Below are positions 11,186 through 22,844 of a stretch of DNA of 64,000 nt, piece by piece; position 1 is the stretch's first letter; the number at the start of each line of letters is the position of its first letter. Made by a program: the position numbers and the translations under genes. Origin of the DNA: Diospyros lotus (Eukaryota > Streptophyta > Magnoliopsida > Ericales > Ebenaceae); assembly GCF_014633365.1 (NCBI RefSeq), contig NC_068341.1:20380339-20444338 (forward strand), in the 5' to 3' direction. The notes beneath the pieces are model-generated. The model was not told the DNA's origin. It did no database searches and saw nothing but the letters and a program-made list of their open reading frames with translations.

Positions 11186-12479
11186 TGATCGGTGCTGTCG
11201 AACAACGATAGATTAGATGAAATATAGATTTGGATTTGCAATAAGGGTGCAACCCAAAGTCGTCTCCCAACGAACCTCAAACGGATCTGTCAAAACAAGA
11301 CTAAACGAGGGGGGTTGTGATGAAAACCAAAATATAAACATTCAAGAATGAAACAACGATGAAGTAAAACGTAACCCATTACAAACCCTACCTCCTTACC
11401 ACGGTAATCCTCGTCTCATTTATAAAAACAATCTGCTTTGGTTTGATTTTCTTTTGATTTGAAAAACTCTTCTACAACCGTAAAAGATTAAATTCAATCG
11501 AGCAATCGCTCATACAAATATACCGTTTCTTTCTAATCAAAGCCTCAACCGAGTACGTCAATTAAAACCATCCAAAGATCATGCATGCATTCACACAATC
11601 GCATAAAAGAAACATACATAAAATTAGAGAAGGAAAGAAACAGAATCATCAATTAAAACATGAAAATCGAGTTCCAAACTAGATTCGACAATATGACCGA
11701 GACTCAAATCGGGCAAGGGGTACGAGAATGTAGCGAATCACAAGCAAATTAGCCTTCCATCTTCTTGGTTGAAATCATGAGAAATCTCCCAAAATCGGCC
11801 CCCCTCAATGCCTCTTAGCTAGCTCTTATTTATAGGGTTTTGGAAGAGAAAATCTAGGCTAAATGGGCTTAGGGAGGAAACCCTAGGTTATCGCAACTTC
11901 ACAGCCGATTTCGAATAGGATAAAGTGCGTTATGGGCTTTGTCCCCTTCATAAAAATTGTAGATCAGGAAGAGTATATGAATTTGGGATTTTAAATCACT
12001 TGATTTGGATATCGGACGCCCAAGTTGTGGCCTTTTAAAGATTCAGCATCTGTGTAGTTTTCCTAATTTGACCCAACTTTCTAGTCCCGACTTTGAAGCG
12101 ATGTTTGGAGGCCAAAACGAACTTGGATTTGGACAAACCATACCATTAAAGAAAGCCCAAGAATTCCTCTACAATATCTCTGAAGACATCATTCACGTTC
12201 TGGGATTGTAACTTGGCCAAAAACTTGAAAGAAGCATAGAAGGTCAAGTCTGTCAGCACACTTTTGCTTCTTTGTCTCCAATCTCCTTGTTTCCCTTCTT
12301 GCCATCAAAATTCCTCATGACCCAGGAAGCCCTAATCTGTTCAAAATAAGAAAAAATAGTGTGAAGCCCAATTCCTATAAAATAAAATAAAACAAAATCA
12401 AGATGAATAAAATGACACAACTAACGTGCAAAAAGACTAAATATGAGGGCTAAATAATATGAAAATATGCGCTCTATCA
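11186..12479 (-). mobile_element. Athila-like solo LTR
   Basis: It runs TGATCGGTGCTG...GCTCTATCA, 1294 bp, with a perfect TSD CATAG (11181-11185 and 12480-12484). The X 5' LTR shows the uninterrupted site GGGGCATAGCCCAATT. The minus-strand start TGATAGAGCGCATATTTT resembles Athila-type LTR starts. A minus-strand TATA box is near 11826. No interior, so a solo LTR. Confidence 0.85.
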
Positions 12480-13382
12480 CATAGCCCAATTAGGAGATGA
12501 ACCTTCTAGTGAGGGTTAACAAAATAGATACATGAATGCATGATGCACGGAGATGAACAAACAAATATCCTAGCGTAACTTCTCTGGCCATCCAGCCCAA
12601 CACGGAATCCTAGGCAGTCATCCCGGCATCTATATAAGGCAACGGGACACTCCTATAAGTTATTCTGGAAATACCCTTGGGGAATTACGCCTACACTATC
12701 AGGGCGACATCCCATCCTGACAAAAGTATCAATATGCCAACAATATATGTATAGCTATGACAAGATCCACTTATAACTTAGCAACCTTTGAATATCATGC
12801 TCAACATAGGAAAAACATTAACACGTATAAGTTTTTGAAAAGAACCACTCACCTTAACTTAGCTTCCTAGGCTTTCCTAGTATGCGTGCCTTACCTCAAT
12901 TTTTGTGTCATGCCTCAATAATCTCACAAACACTCAATGTTGAGCCTTAATGAGTCCTAGACATCATATTTATACAAAGCAATATTAACATCTATTTTTT
13001 CATAATTTCTTCATATTTTTTTTCTATTTTTTTCTCGATAATTACAAAATAAATATCTTCTCAAACATTTTTCCCAATTTTTCAACACCAAAATTCTTAA
13101 AATAATTCTAAAAAAATATTAAAAAAAATTCTAGAACTTACCTGGTCCTCACATGCCCACACGCGCTGGTGCGTGGGATGTGCGTGAGATTCGCGTGTAT
13201 ACCCCACTCGTATCTTCTTCTTCGGCAACCACTTCATCATCGACGACCTTCGACTTGCTCCGATACTTGATTTGACTCCACCATCTTGAAGAACTCTTTA
13301 AGCTAACCACCATAGCACACCTCTTTGCCTGAAAGCATCACCGAAAGTGCCTCCTCCTATGAAGCCTACATTTTTCGGCGAA

Positions 13383-14720
13383 TAATAGGGCTTAATTGTT
13401 TACATATTTTTATTTAATTTTTATCTTAACCTTGTGCTAATTTTCTTACATAAATGTGTGTTTATATGGATTTTATATTATTTTAATATTGTTTTGTAGG
13501 AATCTAGCAAAGGAAATAATTTCGAAGATTTGGGTATAAAAAGAAAAAAATATATATTATAAAGTTAATTTTAAAATTAATATTATAATATAATTAAAGT
13601 TACAATATATTAAATATTATATATTATATTATAATATTTATATATATATATTATTTTATCTTATATTATTTATATATATAATAATATATATAATAATATT
13701 ACAATAAGATAACTATTATATATAATATATATTATTAAATAAGTCCAAACAGTGGCGTGAATTGGAATTGAAAGAGAAGAGCGGCAGAAGCCACAAGGCA
13801 CATTGGAGGCGCATGGAAGGGAGACAAAGAGGAAGGGAATTGAAGATCTGGAGGCGCAGTGAAAGAGAGATTGGAGAGACGCCTCACACAGCATTGCGAC
13901 CCAGATCTGAGCAGGAGCATCCTCTCTTCTTCATTCAATTTTCTGTTTTTATTTTACTTTAATAATGTCTAGCTAATTTATTTTAGTTAGGGTTTGGATG
14001 GATTTTAATTTTGAAATTATGTGATTATTTGTTTAATTTGATTTAAAACTCGATTATTATTTGCGTGAGAAATTTATATTGTTGCGTTTAATGCTTTAAA
14101 AAATTGGCCACATTTTAATGATTTAATAATTTATGCATGACTGACTAAAGAATTGTTATAAATTAGATCCATAAGCAATATAAATCATATGCTTGACTAC
14201 GAGATCGAAAGATGATTAGCTCATGTGTGGGAATTGAGGAAGCTTAGTGAGTCAAATCCCCTTCCGAGATTAGAGGTTTCCAAAGAATTTAATGTTTATT
14301 TATTTCGTTGATATCTGTTCAGAAATCTGACAGTGAAATTGAATTAATAAAGGGTTAATATGACTTGAGAGAGCTTATTAATTAATTGAGGGAAATCCAC
14401 CATCACATGCAAATAATTATAAAATACTGTAAAGGTATTTGTGATTTTGAATCGAGTTGAATAGATAATTAGATATTCCAGATTAAATGAAATCTAAACC
14501 CTAGTGCATTCATTGATTAATCTTTCTCCCAAAGAATTTAGTTTTCTATTTATTTTTCTTTTTATTTATCCAATTAATTAATTAATTCAACTTAGACTAA
14601 TTAAAATTATTTTGGTAGTATGATCTAGTTCTCGTGGGATCGATACTTTTTTTTATCACTATATGCATATTTGACTAGGGTGCACTTGCTTGAATTAATT
14701 GTGCATAAAATCACACATCA
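13383..14720 (+). mobile_element. 5' LTR of the gag-only element
   Basis: 1338 bp, TAATAGGGCTTAATTG...CACACATCA. It includes long AT-only stretches (13540-13735). It lacks an 81-bp block present in the 3' LTR between ATTGG direct repeats (17619-17623 and 17700-17704). Confidence 0.85.
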
Positions 14721-14742
14721 AGTTTTTGGTACCGTTGCCGGG
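14721..14742 (+). other. Primer binding site, Athila type
   Basis: AGTTTTTGGTACCGTTGCCG directly follows the LTR. Athila elements carry TTTTTGGCGCCGTTGCCGGGG here; this copy has TA for CG inside the motif, consistent with CpG decay. Confidence 0.75.
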
Positions 14743-14975
14743 GACTAGTTTATTGTATATCAAAACTACATAAGTTAGCCTTAGATTGAACATTTATATA
14801 TTTTACTTTAGGATTTAATTATTTTAATTTTATTTTACTTCTTTTCTTTTTCTTTATAGGTTTTCTTTTTTTTTATTTAATTTATTTATTTAATTTATTT
14901 ATGATTATTTTTATTTTACTTTACCTTTTAAGAAATTTTTTATTTTTAATTTTTAATTCTTAACTTTTTCAGGAG

Positions 14976-15659
14976 ATGGCGTCCAACTATTATCAATGGG
15001 GCAATGAGAGAACAAATACAAAAGGAGTTGACTTTTATAATTTTGATCCTATCACTGTCTTATCTGTTCATATAGCTACATTAAATAAGAGTGTGAAAAA
15101 TTTGAAGGTTTCAACAATGAATGTTTCTCCTTCTTATTTTCTTTGTTGTGAGCTTTGTGGGCAAGGGGGACACATTAGTGTTGATTGTCAAGTAGGAAAT
15201 CCTTTTTGTTCTTTCCCTGAACAAGTTGATTTTAATTCTTATGGTGACAACATGTTCGATTTCAATTCTTACTCCGACACTTACAATCCTAGATGGTGGA
15301 GCCATCCTAATTTTTTTTGGGGTAATGATCAACAACAAGAGCCTCTATGTTTTCAACAACATCAAAATCCACAAGAAAAAAAGTCAAATTTGGAGGACAT
15401 GATGGAAAGATTTATCAATAGTACAGAGGCAAGACTTCAAAGCATGGAAACTCAAATTAGACAACTTGCTCAAACAATTTTGGAAAAGCCACAAGGAGGA
15501 GCACTTAACAATATTGAGGAGAATCCAAGGGAACAAGTACAAGCCATTATTTTGCAAAGTGAAAAAGAACTTGAAAAAAAAGAAAAAAAAATGATGAGCA
15601 TGCAAAAGAGGAAGAAAGTCAAGATGTTGAAATCAAAGAAGAAGATCGTGGGTCATTAA
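14976..15659 (+). CDS. Athila-type Gag, C-terminal part with zinc knuckle
   Basis: A 227-codon frame starts at an ATG in CAGGAGATGGCG. Residues about 58-71 form a CX2CX4HX4C knuckle (CELCGQGGHISVDC), the retroviral-type nucleocapsid motif that binds element RNA. Next are an N/Y/W-rich stretch with TYNPRWWSHPNFFWGN, then QEKKSNLEDMMERFI and a coiled-coil-like segment with TQIRQLAQ, all typical of plant Athila Gag after its capsid. The large capsid domain normally upstream is missing, so the protein is much shorter than usual. The last ~30 residues are lysine-rich because the frame slips at an A-run near 15580; the family-like acidic sequence continues in the -1 frame. Activity is unknown; the frame is at least open. 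Confidence 0.7.
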   Translation: MASNYYQWGNERTNTKGVDFYNFDPITVLSVHIATLNKSVKNLKVSTMNVSPSYFLCCELCGQGGHISVDCQVGNPFCSFPEQVDFNSYGDNMFDFNSYSDTYNPRWWSHPNFFWGNDQQQEPLCFQQHQNPQEKKSNLEDMMERFINSTEARLQSMETQIRQLAQTILEKPQGGALNNIEENPREQVQAIILQSEKELEKKEKKMMSMQKRKKVKMLKSKKKIVGH

Positions 15660-15901
15660 TGGAGAAAAAGGGGAGTTCTTCTACTCTTAATTTAAAATCT
15701 TTTGAAACCCCTCTTTCTTTTTCAAAAATATTTCTTGTGACTAATTTGGTTCAACAATCTATTAAATTTTTAAAGAGATTTAAAAAGTTTTATATTAACA
15801 TCCCTTTGCTTTATGCTATTTCTTTGATTCCCAATTATGACAAAGTTTTGAAGGAAATAAGGGCAAAGAAGAGAAAATTGGAGGAATTTCAACCTCCTTG
15901 A
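15659..15901 (+). CDS. Continuation of Athila-type Gag in the -1 frame
   Basis: An 80-codon frame whose ATG overlaps the previous stop by one base (TAATG). Upstream of that ATG the same frame stays open back to the A9 run at about 15583 and reads acidic residues typical of the family. FKKFYINIPLLYAI and KKRKLEEF match the Gag-protease junction of Athila elements (KKLHINIPF and KRKLEE are the usual forms). The frame stops just where protease would begin. It is probably the natural C-terminus of the upstream frame, separated by a 1-nt slip or reached by -1 frameshifting, not an independent gene. Confidence 0.6.
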   Translation: MEKKGSSSTLNLKSFETPLSFSKIFLVTNLVQQSIKFLKRFKKFYINIPLLYAISLIPNYDKVLKEIRAKKRKLEEFQPP

Positions 15902-17176
15902 AGAATGAGATATAGTCAAGCTAATGACTATAAATAAACGCTTGATGGGAGGCAACCCATTTGAAATATTATTTTTTTTTCTTTTTATTTCTCTTAATTT
16001 TTAGAATATTCTTGGATTGATTTCTTATTTCATTTTTTTTTTATCTTTCTTCTTTTTAGGACTTGTTGAATCCAGAAATCTGTCCCCTCTTCTTCAAAAA
16101 CAATAAGGCCAACAATTTTCAGTCATTTCAAGAAGGCCTACATCAGGGGAGTATTGCTTTTCTTTTCTTATTTTTAAACATTGGGAATAATGTTTAATTT
16201 AAGGGTGGGGGTGAGAAATTCAATAATTCTCAATTTTTTTGATTGCCAAAGAAAAAAAGAAGAAATATATAATGTGCATAAATGATGATTTTCTTTAAAG
16301 AAAAATATTTTATTTTCTTGTCTAGGCTGGTTTCATGTTTCCTATATTAACTTTGGTTCAATGCACAGTTAATTCAAAATTGGGAACTGTTTTATTTGAT
16401 TATTGATTCTAGATTTAACAGTGTTAAGGAAAAAGAATTGATTATGCTAGATTATCATGATTGTTGAAATAAATGCTTCTTGACAAAATTTATGGGATTT
16501 TGTGATTATGCATGATTGATTATGTGAGAATAATATTGTGATTACTTCTCGAAACTAGGCCTAAACAGAGTTGAAATAAAATGGGATGATGAAAAAAAAA
16601 AAGAAAAAAAAAATTGTTATTGTTATTTATCTACTCCAATGTTTTGAGCTGCTTAGTAGTAACTGGGGGTTGACAATGTGCTCCTGTATCATCCTTCACG
16701 TCAAACGGTAGTTCAAAATATGAGTATGCAAATGCATTCTAAGCAATTATTTAGGGGAATAATTGGGTGTCTTCATCACAAAAATGTCGACATTCACGTC
16801 AAAAGCCAAATAATACTTAGAAAAGATTAAAAAAAAAATCATCCATATTACTCCTTATGTTTGTAGTAGTGGAGAAAAGTGATTGCAAGAAATCTATTGC
16901 ATGATTTAATTATGTTAGTTGCAAGGTTTCATGAATTAATTTTGAAGTATGCATGGCATCAAAAGTGATGATTTCGCATGACTAATTCTTTCAATTAATG
17001 CTTTTGGATTTAGAGTTGATATGATAATATGGATGGTAACCAATTTTGGGATTAATTATGCGTTGATATGTTGTTGGAATTTTTGATTTTGGCTTAGTAT
17101 GAAAATTAAATGTTTATTTTTTAATTCTTTATTTTCTTTGCTTGAGGACAAGCAAAAGGTTAAGTGTGATGGTATT
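15902..17176 (+). other. Non-coding interior of the gag-only element
   Basis: No reading frame recognised. GGGAGGCAACCCA at about 15949-15961 is a motif common in the 3' part of Athila-type elements. TTGCTTGAGGACAAGCAAA (from about 17139) is the usual sequence before the polypurine tract, followed by AGGTTAAGTGTGATGG. Pol has been deleted between these landmarks and gag. Confidence 0.7.
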
Positions 17177-18658
17177 TGATAGGGTTTAATTGTTTACATA
17201 TTTTTATTTAATTTTTATCTTAACCTTGTGTTAATTTTCTTACATAAATGTGTGTTTATATAGATTTTACATTATTTTAATATTGTTTTGTAGGAATCTA
17301 GCAAAGGAAATAATTTCGAAGATTTGGGTATAAAAGAAAAAAATATATATTATAAAGTTAATTTTAAAATTGATATTATAAATTTAAAAATAAATAAATA
17401 TTTTAAATAATTAATATTATAATATAATTAAAGTTACAATATATTAAATTATAATACTTATATATACATATATTATATTATTTATATTTATAATAATATT
17501 ACAATAAGGTAACTATTATATATAATATATATATATATATTAATAAATTGCGTAAATGCCATGTGCATCTTTACATATATTTATATATATTATTAAATAA
17601 GTCCAAACAGTGGCGTGAATTGGTCTTGGCTAGGGTTCCATGTCCATGTATATATATATATATATATATGTTATTATAATATTTGAAGTGGCTGGAGGGA
17701 TTGGAATTGAAAGAGAAGAGCGGCAGAAGCCGCAAGGCACATTGGAGGCGCACGGAAGGGAGACAAAGAGGAAGGGAATTGAAGATCTGGAGGCGCAGTG
17801 AGAGAGATTGGAGAGACGCCTCACACAGCATTGCAACCCAGATCTGGGCAAGGAGCATCCTCTCTTCTTCATTCAATTTTTTGTTTTTATTTTACTTTAA
17901 TAATGTCTAGCTAATTTATTTTAGTTAAGGTTTGGATGGATTTTAATTTTGAGATTATGTGATTATTTGTTTAATTTGATTCAAAACCCGATTATTATTT
18001 GAGTGATTAATTTATATTGTTGCGTTTAATGCTTTAAAAGATTGGCCACATTTTAATAATTTAATGATTTATGTATGACTGACTAAAGGATTGTTATAAA
18101 TTAAATCCATAAGCAATATAAATCATATGCTTGACTATGAGATCGAAAGATGATTAGCTCATGTGTGGGAATTGAGGAAGCTTAGTGAGTCAAATCCTCT
18201 TCTGAGATTAGAGGTTTCCAAAGAACTTAATGCTTATTTATTTCATTGATTTCTGTTCAGAAATTTGACAGTGAAATTGAATTAATAAAGGGTTAATATG
18301 ACTTGAGAGAGCTTATTAATTAATTGAGGGAAATCCACCATCAAATGCAAATAATTATAAAATACTGTAAGGATATTTGTGGTTTTGAATCGAGTTGAAT
18401 AGATAATTAGATAATCCAGATTAAATGAAATCTAAACCCTAGTGCATTCATTGATTAATCTTTCTCCCAAAGAATTTAGTTTTCTATTTATTTTTCTTTT
18501 TATTTATCCAATTAATTAATTAATTCAACTTAGGCTAATTAAAATTGTTTTGGTATTGTGATCTAGTTCTCGTGGGATCGACACTTTTTTTTATCACTAT
18601 ATGCATATTTGACTAGGGTGCACTTGCCCGAATTAATTGTGCATAAAATCACACATCA
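17177..18658 (+). mobile_element. 3' LTR of the gag-only element
   Basis: 1482 bp, TGATAGGGTTTAATTG...CACACATCA. It is longer than the 5' LTR mainly by an AT-rich block near 17380-17420, a (TA)-rich segment, and the 81-bp block at 17624-17704. Outside indels the two LTRs differ by scattered changes. Confidence 0.85.
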
Positions 18659-19686
18659 GCGAAGCTTCACATCTCACCCAAATCGTGATGAAACTCATTC
18701 AAATTCTCTAGAAATAATCCTCTAGACATGGGGAACAAAACCCCTTTATCCTCTTCCTTTGATTCTTCCTCAAACTTTTGAATTTTTGAGTTTAAACTTT
18801 CCATTTTTCGGCCATCTCCTAACCCTTATTTATAGTCGATTTCAAGCCTCAAAATGCTTATACTTGTAAAATCCTTGGTCCCTATCATCATTAAAACCAT
18901 TAAATGGCCTCAACATGCCTTGCCCTAGCTGGGATTTGCTCCTCAAATCTCTCTATTTTTTTGAAAACACCCACGACTGCTTTTTGCTAAATCGGCCACC
19001 CTCGTGGCCAATTCTCGGCCCAATGACTGGCCATGATGGCTTAGGTCTAGCCTCTAGTGCCTCCAAACCACTCTCCTCAAGCTTTCCACGGTCAAAATTG
19101 GTGATGAGAGGTGGCCGACGGCTCAACTTCTGAAAATTACACTTTAGCCCCTTCTCAATTTTTTTTTGCATATCAGCCCCTTTCCATGAAGCCCCTAAGG
19201 TTTCCACAAATTACATTAAGGCCCACAAGTTTTAAACTTTTCATTTCCTCCCCAGATATTCCAAAAAAATGTCTTTTAGGCCTTTATCGGGCAAAATTAG
19301 AAATTTACACTTAGGTCCGAATTTACGTTTTGACCGTGACCCCTTTTGTTTCACCACGAAACCACTTAATGGTTGTTCCACCTACCAAATCAAAGTTTCC
19401 TCAAGGTTTTTTTGAGTTTTTGGAAGTCTCCTGCGACCCGAATCACCGCTGTACCAAAAACTATTTTTGATCCAATTTCTTTTGGTGCCAAAAATCTTGT
19501 CTCAAAATGTTCGTCAATACCATATCATTTTCCTTAGACATCTCGGCTCCAGGGCACTCCCTATAGTTGATTCAATCACTTTTTTGGGCTATTTAGATAC
19601 TAATTTTCCCCAAAATTTTCTGTAAATTTTACTTACAGCTCAAGTTAAATTACACTTGAGTCCTTTGAAAATTCTCGAGTGTTATA

Positions 19687-22100
19687 TTCACCCCTCCTTA
19701 AAGAAATTTCGTCCTCAAAATTTTTCATCTGATCGATCAAGTAACTAAGGCAAAACATAGCTTAATTACCTGAACATCTCAATCATAAATTGATTCAATC
19801 TTTAACAAACACCCTAGTTTGCATTTATTACACGCCCAATGCTTACAAGCATACCGTGTCATTCACATAATTTCCTATTATGGCTCTTTACAGGTGACCA
19901 CACACTTCCCAAACTTTAGGCACGTACATCCTACCTCGAAACTTTAGAATGCCATCTCGCATCTCAAAAATCAGAACCCTTGGGCTGGCAATGTCTATCA
20001 ATCCCTAGACAAATACACTTGTCAACCACACATGCCTTTCATATCTCGTTCATCAGATCCAGGTAAACCGCCAGGCTAGTGATAAAAATGGACGATCCCC
20101 TTAGCACTATACTCACAATTAATAGGCTAAAAGCCTTCAACAACTGCCACTCATGGCTATCCCACCCAGTCATAGTAGGCACACTCTTACTCAAAGCATC
20201 AAGCACTTCACTGCTATGCCTCGGGTGATACAAAGTAGTATAGTTATAGTCCTCAAGGAACTCCATCCACCATCACTACCTCTCGTTCTGCTCCTTCTAT
20301 GAGAACACATACCTCAGGATCCTTGTTGTTTGTGAGCACATCAAATGACCCACCGTACTGGTAGTGCCTCTATAACCTCAAGAGCACATACCACAACTGC
20401 CAGCTCTAAGACATACATCGGGTAGTTCACCTTTCCTTGGCGTGATCTATACCTAATCACCTATCGATGTTGCGTTAACACACAACCCAATCCTTTGAGC
20501 TATCTCAAGCTGTCCCTGTATCCGATAGACCTTTCTCACTTAACTCTTGTCACGAGCCCTATCATGAACATAACTATTTTAGAGAGTCCCTCACGAATCT
20601 CTGACCATAGTTTGCTAACCTCAAAAACTTCATATCCATTCATAGATAGTTAGGAATCCTATCATATTGCTCTGGTCCCTTGGGACTTGGATTCTAGTCC
20701 AAACATAACAGCCACGGTGCTACCCAAACTTTGGCATCTGACCGTCTCCACAATTCACTAAGTATCTCTGACTCATGGGCCTCACACCCTTACCGCGTGC
20801 CAACCCAGCTGCTTCAGTAATCAATAGTCATGAGCCCATCACTAGTTCTCTGCCTTGGTCCCGATGCTCAGATCCGATTTTATAGGCCACACACCCATGG
20901 TGCTATCGTTATGCTAGAGCCCCTGTCCTATTTTCGAGAGTAACAATTGATCTGACTCCTGTCACTTCTAATACTTTTCTCAATACCAGCCTAAATCTCC
21001 AAATCTCATAGATCCTCGATCCTTTTTGGAGTTACACTTAGGTTACCAACATTTGCTCGAACCAACCTCTTTGTAAAACTTTTAATTGTCTCCCAAAACA
21101 TATCAAGACATCTGACTTCTTTGAACTCCCTAAGCTCATGGTGCCTATGACAATTAATTTTGATCTCATGTTCATTGTCGTGGAGTCTCTTACTCTCATC
21201 ACCTTTGTTATAACTTAGTAAGCAAATATTGATCACAACATCTATCGTGATGCTCCCTAAGAGTTCCCAACATTATCCCTAATGTTCCTTATGCATCTCC
21301 CTATCCGAGGAGTACACTAGTATCTCATTAATAAGCACAATCACAGATGCGACTTTATTGTAGCTGGTGCATTGGTTGCACCATAAGGAAACATCAAATT
21401 ATGACTCAAATGTTGTTCTAGAAATGTCTCATTCCCTTATCTTACCCTCGATAGCACACCAATCTTAGAAAATATCCTAGCCTCTTGCAGTTGGTTTATA
21501 ATTCATCAATTCGAGGTACAAAATATTGACTCTTAATTTTCATTTCATTCAAAGCCTAATAACTTATACTCTCTATTAAGCCACACATAGTTAAGCATCC
21601 AATAATCTCAAGCTATTAATGGAAAATTTAGACTCATTATTAAGAAATAATCCCAATAAATTTTAGAGAATACATCCTAGTATTTCTCTCACTATCTCAA
21701 CTTTTTCGTGGCTTTTCACTGACTGCATGCACTTGTACAATCATTTCCACAAGCTCTTTATATGCATAACTTCCTGACACAATCTTTAACAATTTGTCCA
21801 GCTATACATCTCACCATTTTTCCCACTAAGGCTAACTGGACTAATCATCTAACCCTACAAGAGTTCTATAGATTCTTCAATAGATTTAGGTCTATTAGGA
21901 ATTCAACTTTTCCTATTGCAGTCTGTCACCCTAGCACATCTGCCATCACCTATCTCTCTCAAGCATGCTAAAGATTCACATAACTATAAAGACAACAACC
22001 CATAGTCATACCACTAGCTAGAGTAGGTAGGTACTTACGTCACCTATGATACTTCAATTCTCGCTGGATTTCTTCATGATTGACCGCCTCTGCATCATGA
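19687..22100 (-). pseudogene. Decayed pol of element X
   Basis: On the minus strand, RT is traceable at about 21420-21300 (a partner of [10 protein letters not shown] followed by an INEILVYS form of the FIDDILVYS catalytic motif). RNase H is at about 20450-20030, with NYP, LELAVVV and MEFLEDYNYT...YHP. Many stops and frameshifts are present. Integrase is essentially absent: only ~300 bp lie between the end of RNase H and the polypurine tract. The intervening sequence has no further recognisable domains. Confidence 0.6.
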
Positions 22101-22844
22101 CCTGTCGACTGATCTTAAGAAGCTGTTGACTGCCTTGATCCACCTATTGACTGGTTCGTCGCAGACAGCATGTAATGACTAGTTTTTCCACTCTCTCAAA
22201 GTGGTTTTTCCACTACTAACAACAAGATTCGTGAATGGGCTTTCAAGAGACTATAAATACAAGTCAAATGGATGATTCAAACTAACCAAGAGATTACATT
22301 ACAAGCTCCCAAGTGCTAAGATCTTTGTTGTGCTTCATTGGTAAATTTGTTCTCTCTTTAAGGCATTGTATTTAGTTTGTAAATTTATTATCAAGCCTTG
22401 TCTTTATTTTTGAGAGAATTTGTAACTGAGAATTCATTTGTTCCTAGTTTGTTGTGCTAGAGGACTTGCTTATTGAAGTAAGGGGTTGAAATGCCTAACT
22501 TGTTGCTAGAGGGCTTGCTTGTCTAAGCAAGAGGTTGTAAATTCCTAGCTTGTTGCTAGAGGGCCTATTTGGAGAGATAAAGGCTTTTTAGTGGATTGAT
22601 TAAAAAACTTTAGTGAGAGTTAAGGCAGTGGATTAGGCTTGGTTTAAGTCGAACCACTATATATCGTTGTGTCTCTTATTTGCTTGTGCTATTTGTTTCA
22701 TTTATTGTTCCAAGCATTTCATTAATCCTCACTTTCACTAAAATCTCATTTTTCATCAAAAGGATTTTCAAGTTCAATCAAATTTTTAAAACAACCCAAT
22801 TCACCCCCTCTTAGTGTTAGTGCCATTGCTATTCAAATCTAACA
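22100..22844 (+). mobile_element. Copia SIRE-like LTR fragment S1 (3' part)
   Basis: The sequence shares a fixed order with S4 and S5: TGTCGACTG-type motifs, a TATA box (22251-22260), two hairpins (22465-22482, 22514-22531), the AAGTCGAACCACTA box (about 22648), and the end CCAATTCACCCCCTCTT...ATCTAACA. The 5' half of the LTR is not recognisable, so it is 5' truncated or rearranged. No clean TSD was found and the left edge is approximate. Confidence 0.65.
22251..22260 (+). promoter_or_regulatory. Predicted LTR TATA box of S1
   Basis: CTATAAATAC, at the position where S4 and S6 also carry TATA boxes. Confidence 0.45.

Larger units (their letters stand above)
13383..18658 (+). mobile_element. 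Gag-only Athila-derived LTR element, complete with TSD
   Basis: Two LTRs (13383-14720 and 17177-18658) bracket a 2.46-kb interior. A perfect TSD GCGAA lies at 13378-13382 and 18659-18663. The X 5' LTR near 25775 shows the unoccupied site. The interior holds an Athila-type primer site, a gag reading frame and an Athila-like tail (GCTTGAGGACAAGC), but no protease, RT, RNase H or integrase. It is therefore non-autonomous and would depend on enzymes from a relative. The 5' LTR begins TA rather than TG (G to A). Confidence 0.9.
10723..19686 (-). mobile_element. 3' LTR of X, split by two insertions
   Basis: Sequence 10723-11185 + 12485-13382 + 18664-19686 aligns in order with the 5' LTR at 24256-26837. 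The minus-strand start at 19686 is TATAACACTC (TGTAACACTC in the 5' LTR). It is preceded by TTTAAGGAGGGGTGAA, a classic polypurine tract next to AATTTTGAGGACGAAA. Confidence 0.8.

Noticed and set aside
13670..13962. Short ORFs on both strands in the gag-only element LTR, repeated at 17571-17910
   Set aside because: They occur in both LTRs because the LTRs are duplicates, and they change frame through indels; no protein similarity recognised.
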